Source: Ilyonectria destructans
Taxonomy: Eukaryota > Ascomycota > Sordariomycetes > Hypocreales > Nectriaceae
Direction of reading: 5' to 3'
Assembly (NCBI GenBank): GCA_020740775.1
Contig: JAHEWK010000001.1
Coordinates: 4,712,001-4,776,000 of the forward strand
Length of the DNA stretch: 64,000 nucleotides
Position numbers and translations under genes: made by a program
In this document: piece after piece, positions 46,113 through 57,004 of the stretch
Numbering within the stretch: the stretch's first letter is position 1
Layout: each line of letters starts with the position of its first letter
Notes under the pieces: generated by a model
Told to the model about the DNA's origin: nothing
Database searches by the model: none
Seen by the model: the letters and a program-made list of their open reading frames with translations, nothing else

Positions 46113-46694
46113 GGTGCCCACTCTCACTGCAGTTACGAAAATGATATCTTTTGGAGATGGTGGAAAACAAAGGCGGGAAAGGGATGGTGTCTTTCAGAGA
46201 TACCCGGATCTGGATGCGGCGGTCGAAAATGGGTTCGACCAGGGACATCCAAGGCGTTTAAGTGGTTGATGATGATTCTCAGCATTTTGGACAGTACAAA
46301 ACAGGACATACGTCAAAGTCTTCGCATTCGTTGTATATATAGATCAAGCTTTATGGCCGTGGGCAACCGTTTCGAGGTCTGCACCATCTAGAGTGAAGCC
46401 ATCAAATAGGAAGAGCATTTTCACTCTCAATTCTCGGCGAGCCGCTGCAATTTCCAGAATCAGCCGTTGTGAAGATGAAGATTGTAGTTGTATTATTGAT
46501 GTGGTCGTGAACTTGTCATGTTACCGTAGTCCACTTACACGGCCGGGCCCGTAACTTACCTTTGCCCTATACCCACTTCGGCTGGAGGCTGTCGTGTCCC
46601 CACTCCACGGTCGATCTAGTGCGCACAAGCACCACCAGCAAAAATCAAGGCTTCTTGAGACGAGGATTCTGGTCAGGGCATCATCCAATTCCAT
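46113..46694. other. GH16 3' flank up to the tRNA gene
   Basis: No gene is seen. AT-rich stretch around 46320-46345 could hold the polyadenylation region of the glucanase gene. Confidence 0.4.
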
Positions 46695-46766
46695 GGTTTC
46701 GTGGTCTAACGGTTATGACTGCGGATTCTGATTCCGCCAGCGAGGGTTCGACTCCCTCCGAGACCT
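46695..46766 (+). tRNA. tRNA-Gln (anticodon CTG)
   Basis: A 72-nt cloverleaf. The acceptor stem pairs GGTTTCG with CGAGACC, including one G-T pair; the discriminator base is T. The D-arm is GTC...GAC, the anticodon stem GCGGA pairs with TCCGC, and the loop TTCTGAT carries anticodon CTG. The T-arm is GAGGG-TTCGACT-CCCTC. The internal A box (TGGTCTAACGG) and B box (GGTTCGACTCC) are intact. A T5 run just downstream (46770-46774) serves as Pol III terminator. There is no intron. It decodes CAG. Confidence 0.95.
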
Positions 46767-47393
46767 CTCTTTTTGCCCTGGTGGGCCGATTTCGTGACAT
46801 CTGCCTTCTCGCAGTACACGGGGCTTTGCCAGTTAATTACAGGGCCATGATTCCTTTTTACCGGCGCCTCTCCGTTTTCAGCTGAACTCAATGGCAATGG
46901 GTTGGTTGGATCTTGGATCTTGTGGCTGCCTCCACTAGCTTGGCCGTGCAAATTAGCCCAGGCGATCCCCTTTCAGACCCTCCAGAAAATGCAACTTCCG
47001 GCAAGTCCCAACAAGTCAGAAACCTCAAGGTTGTCGGTCATGTTCTCTCTCCCAGCTGGAAGGATGAACGTCGCCGTGCTTCCAAAATCGGCAATTTATA
47101 TAATAACGCCGTCATCCTGGGGTTGTGGGGCCCAACAACGCTCAACAGGCCTCCGTTAGGATCGAGGCGTTATGCCAATCTAACATGCCACCCCTGGAGA
47201 AACCGATCGGTGCAATTATCTAATTGGCAGTAACGTATGCCTAGTACACGTGGGAGAAGTTGTTGGGGCTGAATTGTTTTATATAAATATCCAGGCATGC
47301 GCTCAGCTTCACTCCTCAAGCCTCCAACTCCAACTTGATCTAACTCCTTCAAAGAACCTCGCAATTGTATCTACAACACTCACATCATCTACA
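46767..47393. other. tRNA terminator and MAPEG promoter
   Basis: No gene. It includes the Pol III T run at the left, a CACGTG E-box at 47247-47252 and a TATA element at 47279-47290. Confidence 0.5.
47247..47290 (+). promoter_or_regulatory. CACGTG box and TATA element upstream of the MAPEG gene
   Basis: CACGTG at 47247-47252 is a potential bHLH site, followed by TTATATAAATA at 47279-47290, about 105-115 bp before the ATG at 47394. The spacing suits a core promoter with a short leader. Confidence 0.55.
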
Positions 47394-47988
47394 ATGGACT
47401 CCTTGTTTGGCCTTGATCTCTCCCGAAACTACTCGTATTTCTCGGTATGTTCCAAGTTGCATTAATCCGAGGTCATTCATTGAGCTTCTGCTCAACCACA
47501 ACGCTAGGTTCCCGCTGCCTTCTTCAGTGCCGCGTTACCACACGCCTATTCGGTTCTCTCATCACGGGTGCACTACGACAATGCCAACCCTCGTAACCAC
47601 CAGGAGAGCCTTGCCAAGTCTGAGACACTGGACAAGGTGGTCAGTTATTGTCTTCCCTCCTCCCCCACTTATCTCGCTAACATCCGCCTCACCGTAACAG
47701 AAGCAACAATGCATGATCCGGGCCAAGGCCGCGTCGGCCAACGGCTTTGAGACACTGGGCTTATATGCTACCGCCGTCGTAGCCGCTAACGTCACGGGCG
47801 TTGATGTGCGGACCCTCAACATATTGACGCTGGGGTACATCGTCACCCGCATCATCTACAACGTCGCCTACATCTGGCTGCAGAAGAACCGCAAGTTGGC
47901 TGGAGTGCGCAGCGTGTCCTGGGTCACGGGCATTTCGCTTGCCGTGACTCTGTGGATCAAAGCCGCGAACAAGGCGCTAGAGAACTAA
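47394..47988 (+). CDS. MAPEG-family membrane protein
   Basis: Small four-helix membrane protein of about 156 residues in the membrane-associated eicosanoid/glutathione metabolism family, which includes microsomal glutathione transferases. Exons are 47394-47444, 47508-47639 and 47701-47988. The signature lies in RAKAASANGFETLGLYATAVVAANVTGVD, followed by ILTLGYIVTRIIYNVAYIW and a final helix. The second intron donor could be GTCAGT (used here) or GTGGTC three bases earlier; both keep frame and differ by one Val. The first exon encodes only 17 residues. Enzymatic activity with glutathione cannot be inferred for fungal members of this group. Confidence 0.87.
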
Positions 47989-48622
47989 ATGTGTATCTTC
48001 TCGCATTATGTTTGCTTCTATAGACGAGTACTGGATAGACGTTTAGACACGTAGGACTAATAACTGAATAAATTTCCCTCTCATATCAAGTTTATCTCCC
48101 ACAACCTCATTCAGCAGATATCTAGGAAAAGATAAGTTGCCATCTTCGGAAATAGGCAGTGGTGAAACATGATTTCCGTCTCGGCATGGTGACACCACTG
48201 ACGTTGCTCGTCCGCTGACGCTGGTGAGCCTCTCCAACATACGGTCAGCCTGCAAACAGTTCGCTTAGTTGTGCTCCTTAACCAATGTTTGCGTTTCTTC
48301 TATCAAACACGGGATCCGGGCTAACAAATGGGAGCGTGATCTACCAATACCAGCTGTGTCACGGTACTTCTACTTCGGAATAGTATAAAACATCATTCAG
48401 CCCAGCCTTCCCACACTGGTCTTCAACGGCATTGAATCACCGACATCATTCATTACGCTTCCAGGTGCGTCATTTCATTCTTTGAATCACATTCATAGGC
48501 CGGATGATTAACACAGATATAAGTCTTAATTCGCGTCAATACACCATCAAGCTTCAACTTCTCCATCACCTTCGCCTCCTCCCAGTTATGCAACAATAGC
48601 AGCAGCCTGCCAGCTCACCACG
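47989..48622. other. MAPEG 3' flank and promoter of the small secreted protein gene
   Basis: No gene. A TATAAAA element at 48384-48390 lies about 235 bp before the ATG at 48623. A possible leader intron starts at GTGCGT (48464) and ends in ACACAG (about 48516). Confidence 0.45.
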
Positions 48623-48910
48623 ATGCTCTTGTTCCACTTCTTCACCATCTTCGTAGCCTCCACCAGTGTCATGGCCCTTCCCCATGACAAGCACACCATC
48701 ACCACACCACCGTCACGAGCGACCACTAGCTCGTCAAGCATCACAGCTCGCACCCACTCTATCGACTGCGATTACAAGTACTGTGACGGTGACACGTCAT
48801 GGTGTTTCTACTTTGTCCCATTCACCACATTCGACATCAGCCTGGGACCGCTTCCTGGTGAGACGAGGACATCACTGGGACCTTGTGGGACGGCGGTGCC
48901 AACATACTGA
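48623..48910 (+). CDS. Small secreted cysteine-containing protein, possible effector
   Basis: Frame of 95 residues with an N-terminal signal peptide (about residues 1-18, ending VMA before LPHDK). A Ser/Thr-rich stretch follows, then a compact domain with four cysteines (49, 54, 61, 88), enough for two disulfides, and the pattern CDYKYCDGDTSWCFYF...LGPLPGETRTSLGPC. I recall small secreted fungal proteins of this CxYxYC...GPxPGExxTSLGPC type, of unknown function. A TATA element 235 bp upstream supports transcription. Small size, secretion and paired cysteines are features of effector candidates, but the role is not shown. It lies alone between MAPEG and transporter genes. Confidence 0.65.
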   Translation: MLLFHFFTIFVASTSVMALPHDKHTITTPPSRATTSSSSITARTHSIDCDYKYCDGDTSWCFYFVPFTTFDISLGPLPGETRTSLGPCGTAVPTY

Positions 48911-49497
48911 AGATGCATTGGGGCTTTTGAAGGCAGCTTGATGGGTGTGGAGTTGGGTCTGGGTGGTTTGATAACAATATTTGGTCATGAGCAACGGAAG
49001 GACGGACTAGGGCGGGTGTGGTCCGAGTCTATAACCTCTGTTATTGATCCTATCCTCAGTTTGGTGATGCATACAACCCTTTTATTACTGTCCGAGAAAG
49101 TACCATGGTCCATACCAAGCAGTTTCAACGAAATCATTAGTAGTTCCTTTATGTCCCTCAACAGATCAAGCATGACAGTTACTTCAATTCCGAATGTGCG
49201 CATTCTTGTGTCTCTTCAGCAAGCGAAGCCAGAAGCGGGAACATAATCAATACAAAAGCAGCAGTGTTATATCCCCCATGCTTATGGCATTGGAGTTGTC
49301 GAACTCATTGAGAGCGGCATATCTTAAACCTCTAAGTCTCATCCAAGTTGTATTCCAGTGATGCAGGTGACCCAAATACCATATACGTAACAGCGAGTGG
49401 CTGTGGCCCTCCAGCCAGATACCCCAATTGCTCCTCAAAACCATATGCCAAATAAAAATACCATATTCATCAACCGAGCGCCAATTACTATGCAAAA
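48911..49497. other. Convergent 3' flanks
   Basis: AT-richer spacer between the small secreted protein and the transporter, whose 3' ends face each other. No gene is supported. Confidence 0.45.
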
Positions 49498-51513
49498 TCA
49501 GTGCATCTCTGCGCCACTGAAGCTCTTGTTCCTCGTCAATGTTGCCTGCCCTTGGCTTGCCCTTGACAGCCGTTCATAGCTAGACTTCCGACTCCATGAG
49601 GACCCAGGCCGGGATGTGCCATCCCGACTCGCCTGGCCCTGTTCTGCTTCAATCATAGCATCGGCTGGCATTGATGCGTCGTCTTTGATCTTTGCCACGA
49701 AGAAGGAGGACACCAAGACACAACCACCGCCGAGAGCGAGCACTATCGCAATGCTGTGGTCGCCGGGCGTACCACGAGGTTTCTGCCAAATCTTGAAGAT
49801 AATGCTGGAACCCACAGTCGCAATGATTTGGGGGGCTGCGATAGCCATGTTGTGAATTCCGAGGATTACTCCAGCCTGGTCAATCTCCTCATCTTCTTCT
49901 GAGCTTTCACTCGACCCTCCATTCTCATCTGCCGCGGCCGATGAAGAAGCGCCATCGGCACTCGATTCAAGATTCAGTCTCCGAAGCTTCTGCGCCCGAA
50001 CTAGGGCATCACGTTTGCTAATCTCCGCGCTGATGATGGCCCACGGCGCCCAGAGAGTCATGGCCCATGTAATACCGACGAGGCCGATCAAAGCCGTCGC
50101 TGCCTCCACAGTTCGCACAAGGACGGTACAAGCCATGGCTCCGGCAAAGAGAACTAGCGACGCAAACCATGCGCGCTTGAGCGTGAAACCGGGGATCCTC
50201 AGGCGATCCAACCATGAATGCCCATCATCACCATCATCATCATACTCCCCGGCAGTGTCTGGCTCTCCCGGTCCTACAGTTGTGCCAGGTTGCACATCAT
50301 AGGTTGGTGCAATAAAAAAGGGAAGGAAGACATTGGTGAGTAGGCTCACAATCGAGTTCACGAGCAAAGCAAAGGTGCCGATGCGCGTTGCCTGCTCATA
50401 AAGTTTGTCGAGCTCAGCCGGTGTCATGTGGGGATTCTCCTGGAGGTAGGGTTCGACGTAGATTTCTCCAATGTACGAAGATGTGTAGAAGAGCAGAGGA
50501 AAGAAACCAATCCATGCAAAGAACTGGACCTCACACACACGCTTGATCTGGGGAGGCAAGCGCTTGATGGACGTGAATATGGTGAAGAAGAAGGATACGA
50601 CGTTCGGCCTATCCTTTTGAGCAGGCCCGTCTAATCGAGGGTCCCGCTCGTGGATGAGGGTGGTGCTCACAAAAATTGTCGCAGCAAGGGCGACGCTGGC
50701 GATGGCGCAGAGGACCTGGAATTGAGTCCTCCCAAGGAACCATAGATACTTGGGGAGGTCGGTATATCCAGCAATGTATCCCACGATATTACCAAAACCA
50801 GTGATCCGGCTAGCCATCGCATTCGCAGCCTCTTGCTGATGAGCTGGCGCACAGTCAACGATGAAAGCGCGGATGGCCGCCTGGACAGTGTTGATTGCAA
50901 AGTCCAGCACGTAAATGCCGATAACGGCAACGACGATGGTAATTGTCTTGACGCCGTCGGACTCGGGATTAGCACCAAATATTCCAAGGAAGCTGGCGAC
51001 GATTTCCTTTGTCCAGGCCAGGAATAAGAGAGATATGATAGTGGCGACGGCACCGCCTGCCATGAAGGGCTTCCGCTTACCCCAGGGCAGACGGCAATTG
51101 TCGCTCAGCATGCCGACATATGGCTGAACCAAAGTGCCCGTCAGAGGCCCTGCGATCCATACCAGGGCCATTAGGGACTTGCTCAGGCCAAGCGACAGCA
51201 GATATGGCGAGCCATTGGACAATTCGACAGACCAGGCGATCTGCAGGCCGCCAATGCTGATGGTCAGCAAGATGAGGTACCAAACGCTCTTGGTGTTTTG
51301 GTTGTCATCCGCATCGCCGAGCCATGTGTTTTCATCTGCGAGGCCATTTTGCTCGTCGCTGGCGCTGCTAAGGAGAGGGGATCGTTCGTTGGAGCTCTCG
51401 GCCGGTTGGTCGAGGGAGCGGTTAGAGGGAATGCTTGCGCCATGGTGGCGCGTCGAAGGCGACGCTTGGCCAGCTTCACGAGCGCCGGCAGCGGGTTCGG
51501 AGGACGACGTCAT
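49498..51513 (-). CDS. Sucrose/maltose-type proton symporter, Sut1-like (GPH/SUT family)
   Basis: Plasma-membrane or vacuolar sugar transporter of 671 residues without introns. An 80-residue hydrophilic N-terminus leads to a 12-helix MFS core: TISIGGLQIAWSVELSNGSPYL, LVWIAGPLTGTLVQPYVG and the RLPWGKRKPF loop are the SUT signature, as in plant sucrose carriers and Schizosaccharomyces pombe sut1. A charged central loop (about 290-320), a long loop between late helices rich in Asp and Gly, an acidic Ser-rich insert, and a hydrophilic tail with Ser/Arg clusters complete it. The start at 51513 is the first ATG and is well upstream of helix 1. Preference for sucrose, maltose or another alpha-glucoside cannot be told. 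Confidence 0.92.
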   Translation of the reverse strand: MTSSSEPAAGAREAGQASPSTRHHGASIPSNRSLDQPAESSNERSPLLSSASDEQNGLADENTWLGDADDNQNTKSVWYLILLTISIGGLQIAWSVELSNGSPYLLSLGLSKSLMALVWIAGPLTGTLVQPYVGMLSDNCRLPWGKRKPFMAGGAVATIISLLFLAWTKEIVASFLGIFGANPESDGVKTITIVVAVIGIYVLDFAINTVQAAIRAFIVDCAPAHQQEAANAMASRITGFGNIVGYIAGYTDLPKYLWFLGRTQFQVLCAIASVALAATIFVSTTLIHERDPRLDGPAQKDRPNVVSFFFTIFTSIKRLPPQIKRVCEVQFFAWIGFFPLLFYTSSYIGEIYVEPYLQENPHMTPAELDKLYEQATRIGTFALLVNSIVSLLTNVFLPFFIAPTYDVQPGTTVGPGEPDTAGEYDDDGDDGHSWLDRLRIPGFTLKRAWFASLVLFAGAMACTVLVRTVEAATALIGLVGITWAMTLWAPWAIISAEISKRDALVRAQKLRRLNLESSADGASSSAAADENGGSSESSEEDEEIDQAGVILGIHNMAIAAPQIIATVGSSIIFKIWQKPRGTPGDHSIAIVLALGGGCVLVSSFFVAKIKDDASMPADAMIEAEQGQASRDGTSRPGSSWSRKSSYERLSRASQGQATLTRNKSFSGAEMH

Positions 51514-52991
51514 TCTAGGACGAGGTATTCAGGCCGCGGTAGCCGCAGTCATTGAACGGATCGCGGAGCTCGGGGCTTTGGGGTGATGGGGTGAAGTTGC
51601 CGTGACGTCGCGGGTTTCGGAAGAAATGGAGCCGGCCCGATGGCGACAGATGGAAGCTCCAAACGTGGGGTGTAGCACCAGCGTCGGGATATAATATGAG
51701 AACGAGGGCTTCAGGTCCGTGAGCAAGAGCGCAAGGGAGCGCGAGTATGCCAAATATGGGTGCAAAAAGCAAGTCAGATCGATGCCATCAGGTGGTCCCG
51801 CTGGGAGGCCGTCACGAGACGCAGACCAGGTGCAAGCTGAGCCCTTTCGTTGGTGGTCATGAAGGTCATGATGGCCAAGGCTGTGTCAACTGCAGCCAAC
51901 CGAACGGTGCCGTGTGGGATCAGCACGGTGCCTGGTTTGGGTCGTGCCGGGGTCCTCAGAGGGGCTGGGCCGCGTTGGGTTGGCAAATCAGCGGCACGTT
52001 CTCGTTCCTCAGAAATGACGAGATGGTGTGCTCGATGAGTGCTCCATTTGGGTGTCATTGTCCCGTCACAGCGGTCATGGGATGCGGGGACAGAACTTCT
52101 CTGATCGTCAACTACGTAGGCTGGCGAGAAGAAACACAGAGCGAGCCAAGATCCGGGCTGAAACTTCATCAGCAATGGGAAACAAGGATAACCCACAATC
52201 CTAGATTCCATCTCAATTTCCTGCTTGTTCCTGACCCTGGATATTATCCCCTAGCTGCAAATGTTGCAGATCATGACTGGGGGCCTATGACGCAATGCCT
52301 ACCCTACACCGGTGTCGATGATGGGCATCTCGAACTGAACTACTCGCCGAGCGAATGATCCCATATTCAATAATTATAACAGGGCTAGGATATCGTGAAG
52401 GTGGTGGCTATGGGGATGATGTTTGTCAAGATGGCGGTACTTCGCTGTCAGGCAGCAGCTGCACAATAATACACACACATCACAAGACGGTAATCACGAC
52501 CTCAGCAGGGTAATCCACCCACTCGTAAGCCAAAGTAGAGGTGAGACACAAGACTAAAAAGACGACTACCGTTACACATCCGTAAATATATCAGACTCCA
52601 TGAGTCGTTCTCAATTTCCAAGCTTTCAGCTCGAAATAACATGAAAATAAATACCACTCTATTGCCGAAATGACTTATCTCCAAAGTCCATGTGTCGATA
52701 TCGATATCATATCGATATCGTCATGGGTGTCAACTATTCACGTGGCGCTGACCAGGGTGCGCGTAACAGGATTTGGGACTCAGGGATGATGCAAGCACGC
52801 CAGGCATCCTTTCCCCATCAAAATCCCACCTTAGATGTCTTCTGTGGTAACTGAACATAGAACCTGAACGTTTGCAGTCTGTAGAAGACTGATTAATCTC
52901 GATGTTTCCAGCCACGCTGTGGCGCTGGGCAAGCGTTAACTTGCACCCCACGACGGTGCCCCTCCCTGGCTCGTCTTCCGTCATCGATTCG
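51514..52991. other. 1.5 kb divergent upstream region of transporter and unknown membrane protein
   Basis: An ATG-initiated frame at 51747-52358 (203 codons) has no domain and is set aside. A 25-bp palindrome lies at 52696-52720. No other structure is seen. Confidence 0.45.
52696..52720. repeat. 25-bp palindrome, 12-bp perfect arms
   Basis: CGATATCGATAT, one C, then ATATCGATATCG: exact inverted arms of 12 bases. It lies about 300 bp upstream of the unknown membrane protein gene. Confidence 0.75.
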
Positions 52992-54768
52992 ATGGTCCAC
53001 ACAAACGGCTTCAGCAACGACGACGACGAAGCCTCGCAGATTATCGCCATGGCGCCTGTCCAACTTGAACCAGAGACCAGGTGCGCGGATATTCTCATCT
53101 TTGACTCTCCTCCCGGGGTTTAACACTGCTTGTCTAGGTATGGCCTCATTGTCGCCGTGGCCAGCCACCTCTTGGTGGCGGTCTACGTTATGGTCCAGGC
53201 CGGCCGGAGTCTCCACCGGGCCTATCGTGGCCTCGGCCCATCCCAAGACACTCGAGGGCGGATTTCTCGGAGAAAGACGCTGTTGCCCATCTTTGCCGGC
53301 CTGGCATTGTGCAGCTTGATACGGGCAGTTTATGGTTCCGTATCGTATGCTGTCTTATCTTACAAGGTCTGGGCTAGTGATTATGGAGTTGAGTTACCCA
53401 CTCGGTATGTCAACCAGCCCCCATGGAATGTAACAAACTGACCACCTATCTTACTGGGCACAGGTTCTATGGCGACAAGGGTGTTTTCCCTTTTGGAGAA
53501 AATGCGACCCGCGTTCATATTCTGCAATGGTTGAGTGACACCCCTATTTATCTGGATGCCTTTGAGATCATCGCAGAGAAAGCTCGGAGATTCTGGTGGG
53601 GACAACAGCTTGACTTGGGCTTGGTATCATGGAGCATGCTTCTCGCCATCGAAGGACGGCGTCGGAACATCCCACTCCTCTGGTGCTACCAGTTGCTCGG
53701 GCAGTTGGTATCCCTCGCCTTTGCCCAGAACGTATTCTTCGTGGCAATGTTGCTCACACCGTCACCACTCCCGGTTGAAGACAATGGTTCCTTGCCTCTC
53801 TCACGGTACGATGCCCGACTGCCATCATCGTTGAACTGGCACTGATGACCCACAGATACGTTCGTATGAGGAACAAACTGTTTCCTCCGAAACCTGCCGG
53901 CTGGACACCACATGTGCTAGTGTTTTCTACCATCCTGGTCCTAAACTTCGTGGCCATACTGTCGATGCCGTTTCAGGTCAACACAGAGCTCTTCAGATAT
54001 TCGGTCATTGCGACTCGGTCTCTCAGCCTTGCTCCTCTAGCTGTATATCACATCTTGCCCGCAAGCTGGGGAAAGACGCATGAGGATCCTCACGGTGCAT
54101 ACGGCACTTATGAGCAGCTGTTCCGGGCCATTTCTCTGGCCAGCTTCGTGCTGCATGCCCGGGCGTCGGTGGTTGGACTGGCTTACAACGCTCCCGACGC
54201 TTACTACCACCGCCACAGCGTTCATCTACCTTTTGATGTAGAGCAACGATCCGCCTGGGAGCGGACGACATCCGCGTTCGGGAGGGTCCTTGGAGCTATA
54301 GCTGATCATCCTGTCGTCGGGGCCGCCGGTTGGGATGTAATCCTCTCGAGCGTCAGCATCGGCTTCTGGGTAGCAACTCGGGCGACCGATGTGTCAGCCA
54401 TTCTGGCATCGACAATACCTGCCTATCAAGGCCAAGAGCGCATCAAGGAAGAAACAAAGCCGGAGCCAAATAGGGTGACACGTGGACAAGCCAAGGCGTC
54501 GATGGCTGGCGGCGTCGGAGCATCCTCGGTAGACGGAGAAGGGGCTCCCCCGAGGCGTCGGGGCAGATCGCGAAAGATCAAGCATGAAGATCCGAGCGGG
54601 AGCGCCTACGAACCATCGCCGAGCGAAGTGGCTGCAACTGAAAGCGATGTGCCTCCAGGCGATGGACTAGACTGGGAATCGGCGGCTGTGGTCTGGGGCT
54701 TGACTGCGCTAGGGGGGCTGGGCGTCGGCAGTGCCGGGGCGTTTGGAGGCGAGTGTATTGCACGATAG
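52992..54768 (+). CDS. Polytopic membrane protein of unknown function with basic C-terminal tail
   Basis: I do not recognise a named family. Exons are 52992-53080, 53138-53404, 53464-53805 and 53856-54768; all three introns interrupt an Arg codon at phase 2. The product is about 536 residues, or 517 if the better-context ATG at 53049 (GCCATGG) is used; an upstream ATG at 52902 is also in frame. About seven hydrophobic segments are visible, beginning GLIVAVASHLLVAVYVMV and including LLPIFAGLALCSLIRAVYG, LWCYQLLGQLVSLAFAQNVFFVAMLL, VLVFSTILVLNFVAIL and a last one near the C-terminus (AAVVWGLTALGGLGVG). Between the last two is a soluble stretch with RRRGRSRKIKHED, resembling a nuclear-localisation or AT-hook-like basic patch. 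Location in the cell is not predictable. Confidence 0.82.
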
Positions 54769-56557
54769 GCGCTACAGTGGATATAATTAGGGGATGCCAT
54801 CCTGTGGAAGAGAGCCCGGGGCTGTACCACGTACCTACGGACTGCACACCGCATGGAAGGGTGGGGGGGCGAAGTTTTGGGGCAGTGGTGGACTGGTGAA
54901 GACTTGGCTGATCGACGCTAGCGGGTGCGATATGCAGTCAAGGTTTGACAGTTGCATACTTGTGGTAATACTACGCTGTAGTTTGCGTATTGTCGGGCCG
55001 GGATTGAATTTGAATGTCTCGAGATGCTTCCTTTCCAGCTTCTTGTTCCGAGTTAGTTCTGCAAACGGCGCGGATCTCCTCGTTGCAGAATCACGGCAGC
55101 GGGACCAACTCGGCCTTACCTGCGAGCGAGTGACGATGCGGACCCCAGGACCGTCTCCGCCTAGTGTCTTCGTGACCCCGTCTCTCCACCAGAACCCCGA
55201 GTCCACAACAGTAATCGCAGCAGTGGATTGAGGGGAAAATCCGGGCCTCCACGGCTGGACTGGTTCGCCGACCCCGAGAACATGGGAGGGTGGGTGGTAG
55301 TGAAGGACCCAACGGTAGCCCCTACGGAGGGCGCTGAAAATTTGCGGACACCCTCCGCCAAGAGCCGCTGTGACCTGGAAGCCGGCAAGAAGCCAGCTAG
55401 CCGCTGATCAATCTTGGAGGCTGCGTTCAGAAACAGGAACAGAATTTTTTCTTCTTCTCCTTCTTGTCTCGTGTCGCATTGGCCTTTTCATTTGCCCGAG
55501 GCGGCGCCCTCTCGGGGGCAGGCAGACGGCTCGGCCGTGTGGTGTACTATGTACTGCGTAGCACGGTGGAAGGCCGCGGCCGCCGCCATTTTAGCCCCTG
55601 GAACAAACGTTCCCGAGAGCTGGCAGCCGGTCAACGCTGCCTTGATAACGTGTCGTCGTCTTGCACCAGGTGTGCTCTAATCTGCTCCAAACCCGTCGGG
55701 AACAGCCCGGACAGGACAGGACAGGACAGGGCAGACTAGACGTGGTGCATATCCGTCAGTGACCCGAATAGCGAAGTCCGTACGCCGGAGATCCGCAATC
55801 GCCGTTGACTGACCAGAGGTGGCCAACCACGCACCGACCCTGTCGTCTTGACGCCCTGACGCATGCAGGATGCGCCTCGGCTCCCAGCCAAGGCACCAAA
55901 GGCACCAAAGGCCGGCTAAAAAAAACCACCACGCTTCGCCTGCCCCTTTTGAGCCTTGGGGCACTGGTGGTGGCGTGGCGCACCTAGGCTGTCCCAGGCC
56001 ACCCCACCCCAGGAGTCCCCGGTCGTCGACAGGGTTTCTCCAGTCGGTTTATCGCGCCCGCCTGGGGCCCTTGCACATCAGGGTCATGGCTGACTTCATC
56101 GAGCGGGTCCTTGCCCGTAAGCCGCCGTGAACAGCCCGAATCCTCCGCCCGCTCCCACGCAGCCATCCACACCACATGGCCACGGCGGCTTCGCACGAAA
56201 TGTGGCTGCTCTGTTGCCACTATGGATCCCCCCCGGGTCCTTGCTCTTACCTGGCTGGTCCTGGACGAAACGGTCTTTGTTCTGAGGGGTTTTCCCGGGT
56301 TTCTCGGTTTCCTTATTTCCTTGCACACGTAGCGTAGTATAAGGTTGCGGCATCTGCTCCTCAATCCTCAGCCCTGAGTCCTTGATCTCGAATTCATATA
56401 TTGCACGTCCCCCCCCGTTGATTGATCCCCCATCCTGATCATCATCGTCACTCAACCACCGTTACTCAACTGCAGTCACCACTCATCGTCTGCCCATTTA
56501 CCTTCATCTGCATTCACCTCCGCCAACCCAACAATCCACCTACCTCAACTCACAGCC
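54769..56557. other. 1.8 kb without a recognisable gene
   Basis: Only short frames. ACAGG-type repeats (GGACA x4) lie at about 55709-55731 and GGCACCAAA x2 at 55892-55909. Pyrimidine-rich DNA at 56420-56550 is the probable leader of the next gene. Confidence 0.45.
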
Positions 56558-57004
56558 ATGGCCATTCGAGAATCCTTCCGCCGGGTCTTGCGCCGATCCG
56601 ACGAATCCGACGCCTCCTCCCAAGCAGACTCAACCACCATCGCCTCTTCATCCAGCAAGACCTCCGTCTCGTCCAAGTCATCTGGATCGCGTCTGACGCG
56701 GACACGAACATGGACCTGGGGTTCCAACAACAAGCAGACCAAGGAAGCCGCCCAGGAACTCAAGGCCAAGAGCAAGCCGAAGAGGCGCATCGTCCACCCG
56801 AGCGAGAAGCCCCTTACGGAGCAGAACCTGCGTCATCAAGAGATGCTATCGCAATTCACCTGGACCTTTGGTGCATCGCGGCCGGATCAGGTTGAAAGCG
56901 ACAGCTTCATCGGCATCAGCCCCTGCTGCACCCGAACACCCAGCCTCGCCGACTACGACCCCAGCGCCGATAGCGATGGCTCTTCGTCATCTCAGGACTC
57001 TTAG
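56558..57004 (+). CDS. Small Ser-rich hypothetical protein
   Basis: Intronless frame of 148 residues starting in context GCCATGG. The N-terminus is Arg-rich (RESFRRVLRRS) and followed by a Ser/Thr-rich part. The middle, residues about 72-110, is less biased: RRIVHPSEKPLTEQNLRHQ and EMLSQFTWTFG, with a following GISPCCTRTPSLADYDP, and looks like a conserved segment. The tail is acidic and Ser-rich. There is no membrane helix or signal peptide. I know of no function; the strong start context, pyrimidine-rich leader and non-random middle make it a likely real gene. Confidence 0.7.
   Translation: MAIRESFRRVLRRSDESDASSQADSTTIASSSSKTSVSSKSSGSRLTRTRTWTWGSNNKQTKEAAQELKAKSKPKRRIVHPSEKPLTEQNLRHQEMLSQFTWTFGASRPDQVESDSFIGISPCCTRTPSLADYDPSADSDGSSSSQDS

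Noticed and set aside
45105..46127. 340-codon open frame antisense to the GH16 gene
   Set aside because: Gly/Val-rich low-complexity translation, mirror of strong C-ending codon use in the glucanase gene.
45406..46269. 287-codon Ser/Thr/Pro frame in another plus frame of the GH16 gene
   Set aside because: Frame shadow; the true frame has signal peptide and GH16 catalytic motif.
51747..52358. 203-codon ATG frame in the divergent region beside the sugar transporter
   Set aside because: No domain, no membrane or secretion signal, cysteine-containing but unordered composition, and it overlaps the probable transporter promoter. Transcript data could reverse this.
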